From JAJDXW01 sp965202895 (GTDB taxonomy: Bacteria; Pseudomonadota; Gammaproteobacteria; HK1): a stretch of 64,000 nucleotides of DNA. A program made the translations under genes and the position numbers. The notes under the pieces were generated by a model. It ran no database searches. It worked only from the letters and a program-made list of their open reading frames with translations, and was not told where the DNA came from. Positions 34,768-43,118 of the stretch are shown piece by piece. The first letter of the stretch is position 1, and the number at the start of each line of letters is the position of its first letter. The stretch covers positions 682,001-746,000 of the forward strand of contig OZ241901.1 in assembly GCA_965202895.1 (NCBI GenBank). Reading direction: 5' to 3'.

Positions 34768-34929
34768 CAGGGCGATTTCATTCCGCATCCGGGGGGCGCG
34801 CCGGGTATGTCTCGAGGAAGGATTCGGATGATATTGGTTTGAAAATGCGGATTCTACGATTGATGCGATGCGGATCGGGACGCGGCGGCAGCCCCCGGAG
34901 CCGGACGCCGGCGGAATGAAATGGCCCTG
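34768..34929. repeat. MITE-like inverted-repeat element A
   Basis: Terminal arms CAGGGCGATTTCATTCCGC (34768-34786) and GCGGAATGAAATGGCCCTG (34911-34929) are inverted complements with one mismatch. It begins two bases after the recQ stop. The 162-bp element has no ORF. Together with element B it fills most of the 397-bp gap 34767-35163. Confidence 0.65.
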
Positions 34930-34939
34930 GGCGGCCGAC

Positions 34940-35122
34940 CAGGGCAATCGCATTGGGACGGAACCCGTCGCCCGCACCGCCGAAAGTCGTCCGCCGGACG
35001 CCGCAAGCGACCTTCGAGCCGACTCGTCGGGCCGATTTCGCCGCTCCGCACCCGGAAATCGGCCCCTGCCGACGCCAGCCCGGCCATCAGACGCATCGGG
35101 AATCCCCAATGCGATTGCCCTG
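34940..35122. repeat. MITE-like inverted-repeat element B
   Basis: Terminal arms CAGGGCAATCGCATTGGG (34940-34957) and CCCAATGCGATTGCCCTG (35105-35122) are perfect 18-bp inverted repeats. The arm pattern CAGGGC-R-AT-N2-CATT is shared with element A, so the two are related. There is no ORF inside. Confidence 0.7.
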
Positions 35123-35163
35123 GCAGCCGACCGGCTGCGGTCGACCGGCCGATTCCGGCCCGG

Positions 35164-35673
35164 CTACCGGCCGGAGGCGGTCGTGTCGTTCATGCCGAGG
35201 CCGCGCTCGACGGCGACCACGTCCGCGGGCCGCTCGAACGGAGCGGGGGCGGGGGCGCCGCGGCTCCGCTCCCGGCCCACCACCCGGAAGAAGTCCTCGA
35301 GGCCGGCCGGCGAGATGAGCCACATCATGACCAGGTCGTCGTCGGCGCTCTCGTTCACGATCTCGTGCTTCACGTCCGGGCCGAGGAAGCACGCGGTTCC
35401 GGGGACGAGGGGATGGCGCTCCCCGTCCGCGGCCACCCTTCCGCGGCCCCGGAAGCAGATCTGGAGCTCGACCTGCTCGCGGTGCGAATGGGGCCGCACC
35501 CGCCCGCCGGGCGGGATCGTCTGATACCCCATCGACAAGGAGGCGAAGCCGGTGTCGGCCGGCACGAGCTTCGGCTCGGCGTGTCCGTTCGCCGGCATCG
35601 GCTGCCACCAGGAACGCCCCTCGTCCGGCTGTACGACGACGGCGCGCCCCCGCGCGGCTTCCATCGGGTTCAT
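35164..35673 (-). CDS. cupin-domain protein
   Basis: 169 aa, ATG 35673 with GGAGGAG upstream. Seen: cupin motif 1 as GGRVRPHSHREQVELQICFRG and motif 2 PGTACFLGPDVKHEIVN, giving the H-x-H...E...H metal site of single-domain cupins. The C-terminal 40 residues are Pro/Ala-rich. The enzymatic or sensory role is unknown. It is divergent from the hyuAB hydantoinase operon across 396 bp, so it may be related to it functionally (inference). Confidence 0.85.
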   Translation of the reverse strand: MNPMEAARGRAVVVQPDEGRSWWQPMPANGHAEPKLVPADTGFASLSMGYQTIPPGGRVRPHSHREQVELQICFRGRGRVAADGERHPLVPGTACFLGPDVKHEIVNESADDDLVMMWLISPAGLEDFFRVVGRERSRGAPAPAPFERPADVVAVERGLGMNDTTASGR

Positions 35674-36009
35674 CGGTGCTCCTCCGTCCCCCGGGACTCG
35701 CAGGACTCGCGGGACTCGCAGGCCATGCCGCGCATTATGCGCGGGTCGGTCGAGCATGGCGACCAACACCGACCCCCCGGGCCGCCGCTCCCCGGACCGC
35801 GGCCGGATGCGGGGACGCCCGCATTCGACGTCCGAGCCCGCGGATACGCTCCGGGTACGGGGACCCCGGCCGGCCGCCAGGGTCGTTTCACACTGCGGAA
35901 CCGGTTCGCGCGGGTGTGGCCGGCGCCGCCGCGCGCTCCTGCCCGCCCCCCATCCGAGGCGCCGATGCCTCCTGCCCGCATCCGCCGCCGCGGGCTTCGG
36001 GGCGCCGTT

Positions 36010-36039
36010 TTGGCAAGCACGGGGGTGTTCCCCTATTCT
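36010..36039 (+). promoter_or_regulatory. candidate promoter of hyuAB
   Basis: TTGGCA at 36010-36015, 18-bp spacer, TATTCT at 36034-36039, about 30 bp before the hyuA ATG at 36070. The rest of the 396-bp divergent region 35674-36069 shows no gene. Confidence 0.4.
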
Positions 36040-36069
36040 TGTCCCCGTGGCCGGGGTCCGGGGGAAGCA

Positions 36070-38151
36070 ATGAAGTTCATCGGGGTCGATATCGGCGGGA
36101 CGTTCACCGATGCGGTGTTCGCCGACACCGAGACCGGCGACCTCCGCATCCACAAGGCGCCGACGACCCCGGACGACCCGTCCCTCGGCATGCTCCACGC
36201 GGTGCGCGAGCTCTGCGAACGCGAGGCGATCGCCGCCGCCGAGGTCGGACACCTCTTCCACGGCACCACCATCGCGACCAACGCGGTCCTCACCCACGAG
36301 GGCGCGCGGACCGGGATGATCACGAGCGAAGGCTACCGCGACATCCTCCACATCGGGCGCCACCAGCGGCCCCAGCACTACTCGATCCGGCAGCGGATCC
36401 CGTGGCAGGACCGCCCCTTCGTCCGCCGCCGGCACCGCCTCACCGTGCCCGAGCGCATCACGCCGCCCGCCGGCGAGGTGCTCACCCCGCTCGACGAGGA
36501 GTCGGTGCGGCGCGCGGCCCGCCGGCTCCGGGACGAGGGGGTGGAGGCGATCGCGGTCTGCTTCCTCTTCTCCTGGATCGACCCCGCCCACGAGGAACGG
36601 GCGGCGGCCATCGTGCGCGAGGAGCACCCGGGCTGCTTCGTCACCACCTCCGCCGCGGTGTCGCCCCAGTTCCGGGAGTTCGAGCGGTTCACCACCACCG
36701 CGATGAACGCGTTCATCGGGCCGCGCATGCGCGACTACGTGAGCCGGATCGGCGACCGCATGAGGGAGGCGGAGATCTCGGCGGAGCTCCACGTCATGAG
36801 CTCGAACGGCGGGGTGGCGACGGTGCGGACCGTGTCCGAGCGTCCCGTCGTCACCCTGCTCTCGGGGCCGGCCGCCGGGGTCCTCGGCGGGCGGTGGGCC
36901 GGCGAGCTCTCCGGGCGCCGCAAGCTCATCACCTTCGACATGGGCGGCACGTCGGCCGACATCGGCATCGTCGACGACGGCCGCTTCGCCGAGGCGGCCG
37001 CGCGCGACACGTGGATCGCCGGGTACCCGGTGCTCGTGTCGATGATCGACATCCACACCATCGGGGCCGGCGGCGGCTCGATCGCGCGGGTCGACCGGGG
37101 CGGCGGGTTCCGGGTCGGCCCCGAGAGCGCGGGGGCGGCGCCCGGCCCCGCCGCCTACGGACGGGGCGGGACGGCGCCGACCGTCACCGACGCCAACGTG
37201 GTCCTCGGCCGGCTGGACCGCGACTACTTCCTCGGGGGCGCGATGGCCCTCGACGAGGCGGCGGCCCGCGCCGCCGTCGGCCGGCTCGCGGCGAGGCTCG
37301 GCCTGGACGAGCGCGAGGCCGCGGAAGGGGTGCTCGCAATCGTCAACGCGAACATGGCGAACGCGATCAGCTCGCGAACGGTGCAGAAGGGGGTGGACCC
37401 CCGCGACTTCTCCCTCGTCGCGTTCGGAGGCGCGGGGCCGCTTCATGCGGTGGAGGTGGCGGCCCGGATCGGGATCCCGGAGGTCATCGTTCCGCCCTGT
37501 CCCGGCATCACCTCCGCGGTCGGGCTCCTCACGACGGAGCTTCGCTACGACGCGGTCAGGACCGAGTTCCAGGTGAGCGACACCCTGGACCTCGCCCGCC
37601 TCGATGCCGATCTCACGTCGGTGGAGGCGGGGATCGCACGGCAGTTCCAGGCCGACGGGGTCGAGCGGTCGGAGGTCGGTTTCGAGCGCTCGGGGGACCT
37701 CCGCTACGTCGGTCAGGGATACGAGCTCAGGGTGCCGTTCCCGGCCGGCGAGATCGGCCCCGCCGAGGCCGGGGAGCTGTTCCGCCGCTTCCACGAGCAA
37801 CACCGGGCGGAGTACGGGCACGTCTTCGAGGACAGCCCCGTCGAGATCGTGAACGTCCGGGTGGTGGGGGTGGGCCGCACCCCCACCATCGGCGCCCCGC
37901 GCGCCCCCCGCGGCGAATCGCTCGCGGCGGCTCGGGTCCGCACCGGCCGCGGGACCTTCCGGACCGCGGGCGGAGGGCTCGCCGAGGTCGAGACCGGGTT
38001 CTATCTCCGCGACCGCCTGCCGGCCGGGGAGCCGTTCGCCGGGCCGGCGGTGGTGCTCCAGCGCGACTCGACGACGGTCATCCCGCCCGGAAACGAAGCC
38101 CGCGCGGACGAGGCGGGCAACCTCATCATCGCCATCGAGGGATCACCATGA
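36070..38151 (+). CDS. hyuA: hydantoinase/oxoprolinase subunit A (HyuA)
   Basis: 693 aa, ATG 36070 with GGGGGAAG upstream. Seen: N-terminal ATPase phosphate loop FIGVDIGGTFTDAVF, HGTTIATNAVL, the second ATPase block LITFDMGGTSADIGIV, SMIDIHTIGAGGGSIARVD and GPAAYGRGG. Length and blocks are typical of HyuA/OplA-N. With HyuB it forms an ATP-dependent amidohydrolase for hydantoins, N-methylhydantoin or 5-oxoproline, or acetone-carboxylase-like chemistry; the exact substrate is not predictable. Its stop overlaps the hyuB start (ATGA). Confidence 0.92.
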   Translation: MKFIGVDIGGTFTDAVFADTETGDLRIHKAPTTPDDPSLGMLHAVRELCEREAIAAAEVGHLFHGTTIATNAVLTHEGARTGMITSEGYRDILHIGRHQRPQHYSIRQRIPWQDRPFVRRRHRLTVPERITPPAGEVLTPLDEESVRRAARRLRDEGVEAIAVCFLFSWIDPAHEERAAAIVREEHPGCFVTTSAAVSPQFREFERFTTTAMNAFIGPRMRDYVSRIGDRMREAEISAELHVMSSNGGVATVRTVSERPVVTLLSGPAAGVLGGRWAGELSGRRKLITFDMGGTSADIGIVDDGRFAEAAARDTWIAGYPVLVSMIDIHTIGAGGGSIARVDRGGGFRVGPESAGAAPGPAAYGRGGTAPTVTDANVVLGRLDRDYFLGGAMALDEAAARAAVGRLAARLGLDEREAAEGVLAIVNANMANAISSRTVQKGVDPRDFSLVAFGGAGPLHAVEVAARIGIPEVIVPPCPGITSAVGLLTTELRYDAVRTEFQVSDTLDLARLDADLTSVEAGIARQFQADGVERSEVGFERSGDLRYVGQGYELRVPFPAGEIGPAEAGELFRRFHEQHRAEYGHVFEDSPVEIVNVRVVGVGRTPTIGAPRAPRGESLAAARVRTGRGTFRTAGGGLAEVETGFYLRDRLPAGEPFAGPAVVLQRDSTTVIPPGNEARADEAGNLIIAIEGSP

Positions 38152-40073
38152 GCGAAAGCCCGACGACGACCCGCGGCGCGAACGATGCCGGCGGCGCGGA
38201 ACCCGGCGCCGGGGCGAGCGGCGGCCATCACCGCGGCGGCAACGTCCGCGCCGGCCACGCCGGCGGCAACGGCGGTCCCGGCGGCGTCGGCAGCCCCGGC
38301 GGCTCCAACCGCCCGGTGGACCCGGTCACCGTCAGCGTCATCCAGGGCGCGCTCGAGAACGTCGCGACCGAGATGGGCCACAAGCTCATGCGGATGTCGT
38401 ACTCGTCGATCATCCGCGAGTCGGAGGACTTCGGGGCCGGCCTCGTGGACGCGGACGGACAGGGACTCGCCGAGTCCGCCCAGTCCACCCCCCTCCAGTC
38501 GGGACCCATCCCGGGCTACGTGCAGGGGATGCTCCGCCAGCTCGCCGAGCGCGGCGACGAGATCCGGCCGGGCGACGTCATCATGCACAACGACGCCTAC
38601 GCGGGCGCGAGCCACGGCCCCGACGTCGCCTTCATCGTTCCCGCGTTCTTCCGGGAACGGCTGGTCGGCTTCGCGGTGACGACCGCCCACCACCTCGACA
38701 TCGGCGCCCTCACCCCCGGAAGCTGCGGCATCGTCGACGCCATCGACGCCTACGCGGAGGGGCTCCAGTTCAAGTCCATCAAGGTGTACGAGGCCGGGCG
38801 GAGGATCGAGCCGGTCTGGCAGATCCTTCGCGACAACATCCGGGCCTCCGATCTCGTGGTCGGCGACATGGAGGCCCAGATCGCCGCCTCGCGGATCGGG
38901 GCGGAACGGTTCGTCGCCCTGCACGAGCGCTACGGGCTCGAGACGGTGGAGGCGGCGGGGGAGGCCGCGAAGGACCATGCCGAGCGGCTCATGCGCGCCG
39001 CCATCGCCGCCCTCCCGGACGGGACCTGGCGGGCGACGACGTTCATCGACGGCTACCTCGACAGCGAGGACCCGGCGAAGAAGAACCTCCCCCTCGCCGC
39101 CGCGGTCACCGTGGAGGGCGACGAGATGACGGTGGACTTGACGGGCACCGCCGACCAGGTGCCCGACCGGCCCATCAACATGCCGCTCGTCGGGACGGTG
39201 GACATCGCGGTCTGGCTCACCGTGCGCTCGGTGCTCCTCGACACCGCGGTGCACGGGCACGTTCCGGTCAACTCGGGGCTCGTCCGCCCGATCCGGATCG
39301 CGGCGCCGCGCGGCTGCCTCGCGAACCCCGTGTTCCCGGCTCCCACCATCGCCCGCTTCTGCCCCGGCAACCAGCTTGCCGACACGGTGATGAAGGCGCT
39401 CGCGCAGGCGGTTCCGGAGCAGGTGTCGGCCGGGATCGGCAACCTCAACGTCATCGCGTTCTCGGGGCTGCGCGGCGAGACCCACTGGGTGCACATGGAG
39501 ATCTTCGAGGGCTCGTACGGGGGACGCCACGGGATGGACGGGATGGACGCGGTCGACACCCTCTACGCCAACACCCGCAACAACCCCATCGAGGACATCG
39601 AGTCGCACCTGCCGCTTCGCGTGCGCCGCTACGAGCTTCGCGAGGACGTGTGCGGAGCGGGCCGTTGGCGGGGCGGGCTCGGGTCGGTCCGCGAGTTCGA
39701 GTACCTCGACGACGGCGGCGGATCGGTCGAGGGCGAGGGCCACGGCTACCGTCCGTGGGGCTTCCGGGGCGGCGGGGACGGCCGGCCCGCCTCCCTCGTG
39801 CTGGAGCGCGCGGACGGATCGAGCACCGATCTTCCCTCCAAGGTGCCCCACACGGCGGTGACCGCGGGGGACTGCTTCGTCTGCGAGGGGCCGGCGGGCG
39901 GCGGCTACGGGGACCCCCTCGAGCGCGACCCGGACCAGGTCCTCGAAGACGTGCTCGACGGCTACATCTCGGCCGGGACCGCCGAGCGCGACTACGGGGT
40001 CGTGCTCACCGGCGGCGGCACGCTCGACCGGGCGGCGACGGAGGCCGCGCGCGCCGCCCGCCGGCGGCGCTGA
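38148..40073 (+). CDS. hyuB: hydantoinase/oxoprolinase subunit B (HyuB)
   Basis: 641 aa, ATG 38148 in an ATGA overlap with hyuA. Seen: after a ~55-residue Gly/Ala/His-rich lead not usual for the family, the conserved VDPVTVSVIQGALENVATEMG, MSYSSIIRESEDFGAGL, NDAYAGASHGPDVAFIVP, TTAHHLDIG and the C-terminal GPAGGGYGDPLERDP. Partner of HyuA in the heteromeric amidohydrolase. The Gly-rich N-terminus recalls the low-complexity insertions seen in other genes of this genome; a start nearer the conserved part is not available as ATG. Confidence 0.92.
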   Translation: MSESPTTTRGANDAGGAEPGAGASGGHHRGGNVRAGHAGGNGGPGGVGSPGGSNRPVDPVTVSVIQGALENVATEMGHKLMRMSYSSIIRESEDFGAGLVDADGQGLAESAQSTPLQSGPIPGYVQGMLRQLAERGDEIRPGDVIMHNDAYAGASHGPDVAFIVPAFFRERLVGFAVTTAHHLDIGALTPGSCGIVDAIDAYAEGLQFKSIKVYEAGRRIEPVWQILRDNIRASDLVVGDMEAQIAASRIGAERFVALHERYGLETVEAAGEAAKDHAERLMRAAIAALPDGTWRATTFIDGYLDSEDPAKKNLPLAAAVTVEGDEMTVDLTGTADQVPDRPINMPLVGTVDIAVWLTVRSVLLDTAVHGHVPVNSGLVRPIRIAAPRGCLANPVFPAPTIARFCPGNQLADTVMKALAQAVPEQVSAGIGNLNVIAFSGLRGETHWVHMEIFEGSYGGRHGMDGMDAVDTLYANTRNNPIEDIESHLPLRVRRYELREDVCGAGRWRGGLGSVREFEYLDDGGGSVEGEGHGYRPWGFRGGGDGRPASLVLERADGSSTDLPSKVPHTAVTAGDCFVCEGPAGGGYGDPLERDPDQVLEDVLDGYISAGTAERDYGVVLTGGGTLDRAATEAARAARRRR

Positions 40074-40134
40074 CGGTCCGGAGCCGCCCGCCGGGATCGG
40101 AGCGTCCGGACCCGGACCGCGGCCTCCCGGCCTC

Positions 40135-40737
40135 CTACGAGGGGCGGCTCCGCGGGCGGCGGCGGAGGGCGACCGGGCGGTCGATCACCTCGCGCAGCAG
40201 GAACAGATCGCGCAGCGACTCGGGCTGACGGAGGCGGGCCCGAAGACGACGCGACCGGCTCCTTCCGCGGGGGGCTCCGCGCTCGAAGTCGCGGGGAGCC
40301 GGGGGAACGCCGGCGGCCGGGGGGCGGGGAGGCCGGGCGGGTGCGGTCGTGGGCGCTTCCCGGGACGGCGGCGAAGGGGCGTCCCGCCGGATGCCGCCGC
40401 CGGACCGCCCGGGGACGACCCCGTACGGATCGAACGCCTCCGGGCGGGCCGCGGCCGAACCCCGCACCGGGGCCGCGCGGGGCCGCGGCGTCTCCGGCCG
40501 CCGGGCGGTCGGGCCGCGCGCGGGCTCCGGCTCGGGCTCCGGCCGGGGAGGGCCGTCGTCCGCGGGCCGCCGCCACGGCGACTCCTCCTCGCGGTCGACG
40601 TCCTCGAACGTGGCGTCCCCGGCGCCGGGGTCGTCGTCGTACCCGTAGGCCCGGCGGTCGAAGCCGGCCTCCGGCGCCAGCTCCCCCTGGAGCTCCTCGA
40701 GCTTCGCCCGAAGCCGCGCGATCAGTGAACCGGCCAT
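40135..40737 (-). CDS. hypothetical protein downstream of floA
   Basis: 200 aa, ATG 40737. Seen: an N-terminal helix ARLRAKLEELQGELAPE, a long disordered middle rich in Pro, Arg and acidic residues, and a conserved-looking C-terminal helix LRQPESLRDLFLLREVIDRP. It starts 10 bp after the floA stop in the same direction, so it should be in the nfeD-floA operon. Similar C-terminal helices occur in proteins encoded after floA in other bacteria (from memory, not checked). A role at membrane microdomains is inferred from context. Confidence 0.65.
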   Translation of the reverse strand: MAGSLIARLRAKLEELQGELAPEAGFDRRAYGYDDDPGAGDATFEDVDREEESPWRRPADDGPPRPEPEPEPARGPTARRPETPRPRAAPVRGSAAARPEAFDPYGVVPGRSGGGIRRDAPSPPSREAPTTAPARPPRPPAAGVPPAPRDFERGAPRGRSRSRRLRARLRQPESLRDLFLLREVIDRPVALRRRPRSRPS

Positions 40738-40746
40738 CCCGGTTCC

Positions 40747-41784
40747 TCAGCGCGGGTCCGCGCCCGGAGGCGGCGGCCCCGCCCCGCCCCCTTCCTCTTC
40801 GCCCCGCTCGCCGCCCGCGAGGCTCGACCGCATCCGGGTGTCGGCCTGGATGTTCTGCATCCCGTAGTAGTCCATGATGCCGAGGTTTCCGCTGCGGAAC
40901 GCGTCCGCGATCGCCTTCGGCACCTCCGCCTCGGCGAGCACCACCTTGGCCTGGTTCTCCTGGACGAGGGCGACCATCTCCTGCTCCCGGGCCACCGCCA
41001 GCGCGCGCTGGCGTTCGGCCTGGGCCTGGGCGACCTGCTTCTCGGCCTCGGCCTGGTCGATCTTGAGCCGCGCACCGACGTTGTCCCCGACGTCGATGTC
41101 CGCGATGTCGATCGAGAGGATCTCGAACGCGGTCCCCGAATCGAGGCCCCGTTCCAGCACCACCTTCGAGATCTGGTCCGGGTTCTCGAGAACCCTCATG
41201 TGGTTCTCGGCCGATCCGATGGTGGTCACGATGCCCTCGCCGACGCGGGCCACCACCGTCTCCTCGGTCGCGCCGCCGACCAGCCGCTCGATGTTGGTGC
41301 GCACCGTGACCCTCGCCTTGACCTTGAGCTGGATCCCGTCCCCCGCGATCGCGTCGATGGTGTTGCGGGTCATCGTGCCGGAGGGCACGTCGATCACCTT
41401 CGGATTGACCGAGGTGTCGACCGCCTCCTTGACGTCCCGCCCGGCGAGGTCGATCGCGCAGCAGCGGTCGTAGCTGAGCACGATGTTCGCCTTGTTGGCG
41501 GAGATGAGCGCCTGCACGACCCGGACGACGTTGCCCCCCGCGAGATAGTGCGCCTCCAGCTCGTCGGCGGTGATCTCGATCCCCGCCTTCCGGGCGGTGA
41601 TGCGGGCGGTGACGATGGTGCCGGGATTCACCTTGCGGAAGCGCATGAAGATGATCTGGATGAGGCTCACCGGGGCGTTGGAGAGGATGGATTGCCACCA
41701 GAGCCAGAACGAGTTCCAGATGAGGGCGAACAGGACGAGGACGATGATCGCCCCGATCGCGAGGCCGATGAGTTCGATGATCAT
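40747..41784 (-). CDS. floA: flotillin-like protein FloA
   Basis: 345 aa, ATG 41784. Seen: N-terminal membrane segment (about 8-28), then the FloA/YqfA SPFH-like core: QIIFMRFRKVNPGTIVTARI, EAHYLAGGNVVRVVQALISA, DLAGRDVKEAVDTSVNPKVI, and a helical stretch KIDQAEAEKQVAQAQAERQR. It forms membrane-bound oligomers in flotillin microdomains. The C-terminal 30 residues are Gly/Pro-rich. NfeD is encoded upstream, the usual partnership. Confidence 0.92.
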   Translation of the reverse strand: MIIELIGLAIGAIIVLVLFALIWNSFWLWWQSILSNAPVSLIQIIFMRFRKVNPGTIVTARITARKAGIEITADELEAHYLAGGNVVRVVQALISANKANIVLSYDRCCAIDLAGRDVKEAVDTSVNPKVIDVPSGTMTRNTIDAIAGDGIQLKVKARVTVRTNIERLVGGATEETVVARVGEGIVTTIGSAENHMRVLENPDQISKVVLERGLDSGTAFEILSIDIADIDVGDNVGARLKIDQAEAEKQVAQAQAERQRALAVAREQEMVALVQENQAKVVLAEAEVPKAIADAFRSGNLGIMDYYGMQNIQADTRMRSSLAGGERGEEEGGGAGPPPPGADPR

Positions 41785-41851
41785 GTCGGGCTGGTCTCCT
41801 TGGTTCCTGGACCGGGTCCCCGGACGGCCCGTCCGAGGGAGGGCGCCGCCA

Positions 41852-42343
41852 TCAGGGCGGCGGTTGCGTCACGAAGATGATCGGGCCGTCGATGCGCTCG
41901 ACCACGACCTCGGCCCCCGTCTCGAGAACGGGGCCGTGCACCTGCACGTCGCACTCGCCCCCCGCGAACCGCGCCCGGCCGACCGGGCGGGCGGGGGTCA
42001 CGAGCATCCCGCGGGTGCCGGGACCGACCGCGAGCCGCTCGGCGACGTGCCGGTAGCCCGCGTCCGCGACGACCTCGGACTTCGGCACCGCCGACCGCGA
42101 CGAGCGGATGCGGACGAACCCCCATCGGCCCGCGAAGAGCGCCCCGACGGGGATCAGGGCCACGCTCACCCATCCCGCCGCGTCGTGGGCGGCGAATGCG
42201 TACCAGATGGAGCCGCCCGCGCACGCGACGGCCGCGGCGAGGAGCAGCCCGAAGGACACCACGAAGACCTCGAGGACGATCAGCACCGCGGCCGCGCCGA
42301 GCAGCCCGAGCGATACGAGGAGCGCCGTCCAGTCGAGTTCCAC
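41852..42343 (-). CDS. NfeD family membrane protein
   Basis: 163 aa, ATG 42343. Seen: three hydrophobic segments in the first ~80 residues (LLVSLGLLGAAAVLIVLEVF, FGLLLAAAVACAGGSIWYAF, VSVALIPVGALFAGRWGF) and a C-terminal OB-fold domain (GTRGMLVTPARPVGRARF, ETGAEVVVERIDG). This is the short NfeD type without protease domain, the standard partner of flotillin-like proteins. First gene of the floA operon. Confidence 0.88.
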   Translation of the reverse strand: MELDWTALLVSLGLLGAAAVLIVLEVFVVSFGLLLAAAVACAGGSIWYAFAAHDAAGWVSVALIPVGALFAGRWGFVRIRSSRSAVPKSEVVADAGYRHVAERLAVGPGTRGMLVTPARPVGRARFAGGECDVQVHGPVLETGAEVVVERIDGPIIFVTQPPP

Positions 42344-43118
42344 GCGGTCCTCCCCCGGCTCCGAGGGCGGTCATGCCGGCCTGCCGAGCCTCCACCGGGG
42401 CCATTCTAGCCTCCTTGAAGCAGCGCCATCTTCACGAGTTCCGCGCGAGGCGCCCCTTCGAGCGTTCGTGTCTCGCCCGCGGTGGGCCGTAGAGCCGCGA
42501 AGCGGCAGACCCGCAATCGTCCGTGCGGGCGAGACACGGGCGTTTCCAGGGTGTTCGACGCTGTCCCCGATACCTCCCCGGGCCTTCGCCGCGAGAGCGT
42601 CGAGACGCTGCGGCGGCGGGCCGCGGGACGCTGAAGGCACCGTCGGCGCCGGCCGATGCGCGCGGGCGGGGCGGCCCGGAACGGGGTACGGCCCGCCGCC
42701 GAGGGCGGAGCGGCGGCCCTCGCGGGTGGGCGGGAAGACGTCCGGGCCGGGCCGGACCGGTAGGACCCGGTACGGGGGACGTCGGGCGAAATGCCTACGC
42801 CCGGCGGCCCGAAATCTCCGGCAAGTCGCGCCGTCCGCCCCTGTTTCGCTCCGCGGCCGGCTCGCAGAATTCCGGCTTCGCGATGGTGGACGGGACATGG
42901 GCAGCAGGACGCCGGCACGCCGCGTGCCGGGTGGAACGAGACCGGACCCGGGTGCGGGCGCACCCGGACGGCGCGGGTCGGAGCCGGCCGGCGAGCGGAC
43001 CGGTTCCCGGCTGCCGGGACCGGCCGCCAAGGGTGGGTTCACGGCCGCGACCCCGGCGACAGCCGGAGACGCCGCCCCGGTCTTGGCCGGGTCCGCGGCC
43101 GCCGCCGTCACCGCCGCC
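42344..43118. other. intergenic region upstream of the pilus operon
   Basis: 775 bp between divergent nfeD and the secretin gene. It contains a palindromic element (42457-42551) and a GAAGCAGCGCCATCTTC motif near 42418 that recurs near 55170. In-frame codons extend the secretin ORF to ATG 42897, but that would put 115 residues before its lipobox, so I treat this part as non-coding. Confidence 0.5.
42457..42551. repeat. dispersed palindromic element
   Basis: Left arm TTCGAGCGTTCGTGTCTCGC then CCGC; right arm GTGCGGGCGAGACACGGGCG then TTTCCAGG. Same family as the copies in the defence island, here outside it. Confidence 0.6.

Noticed and set aside
42897..43118. Longer N-terminus for the secretin
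   Set aside because: It would place about 115 disordered residues before the signal sequence and lipobox, which is incompatible with export as a lipoprotein.
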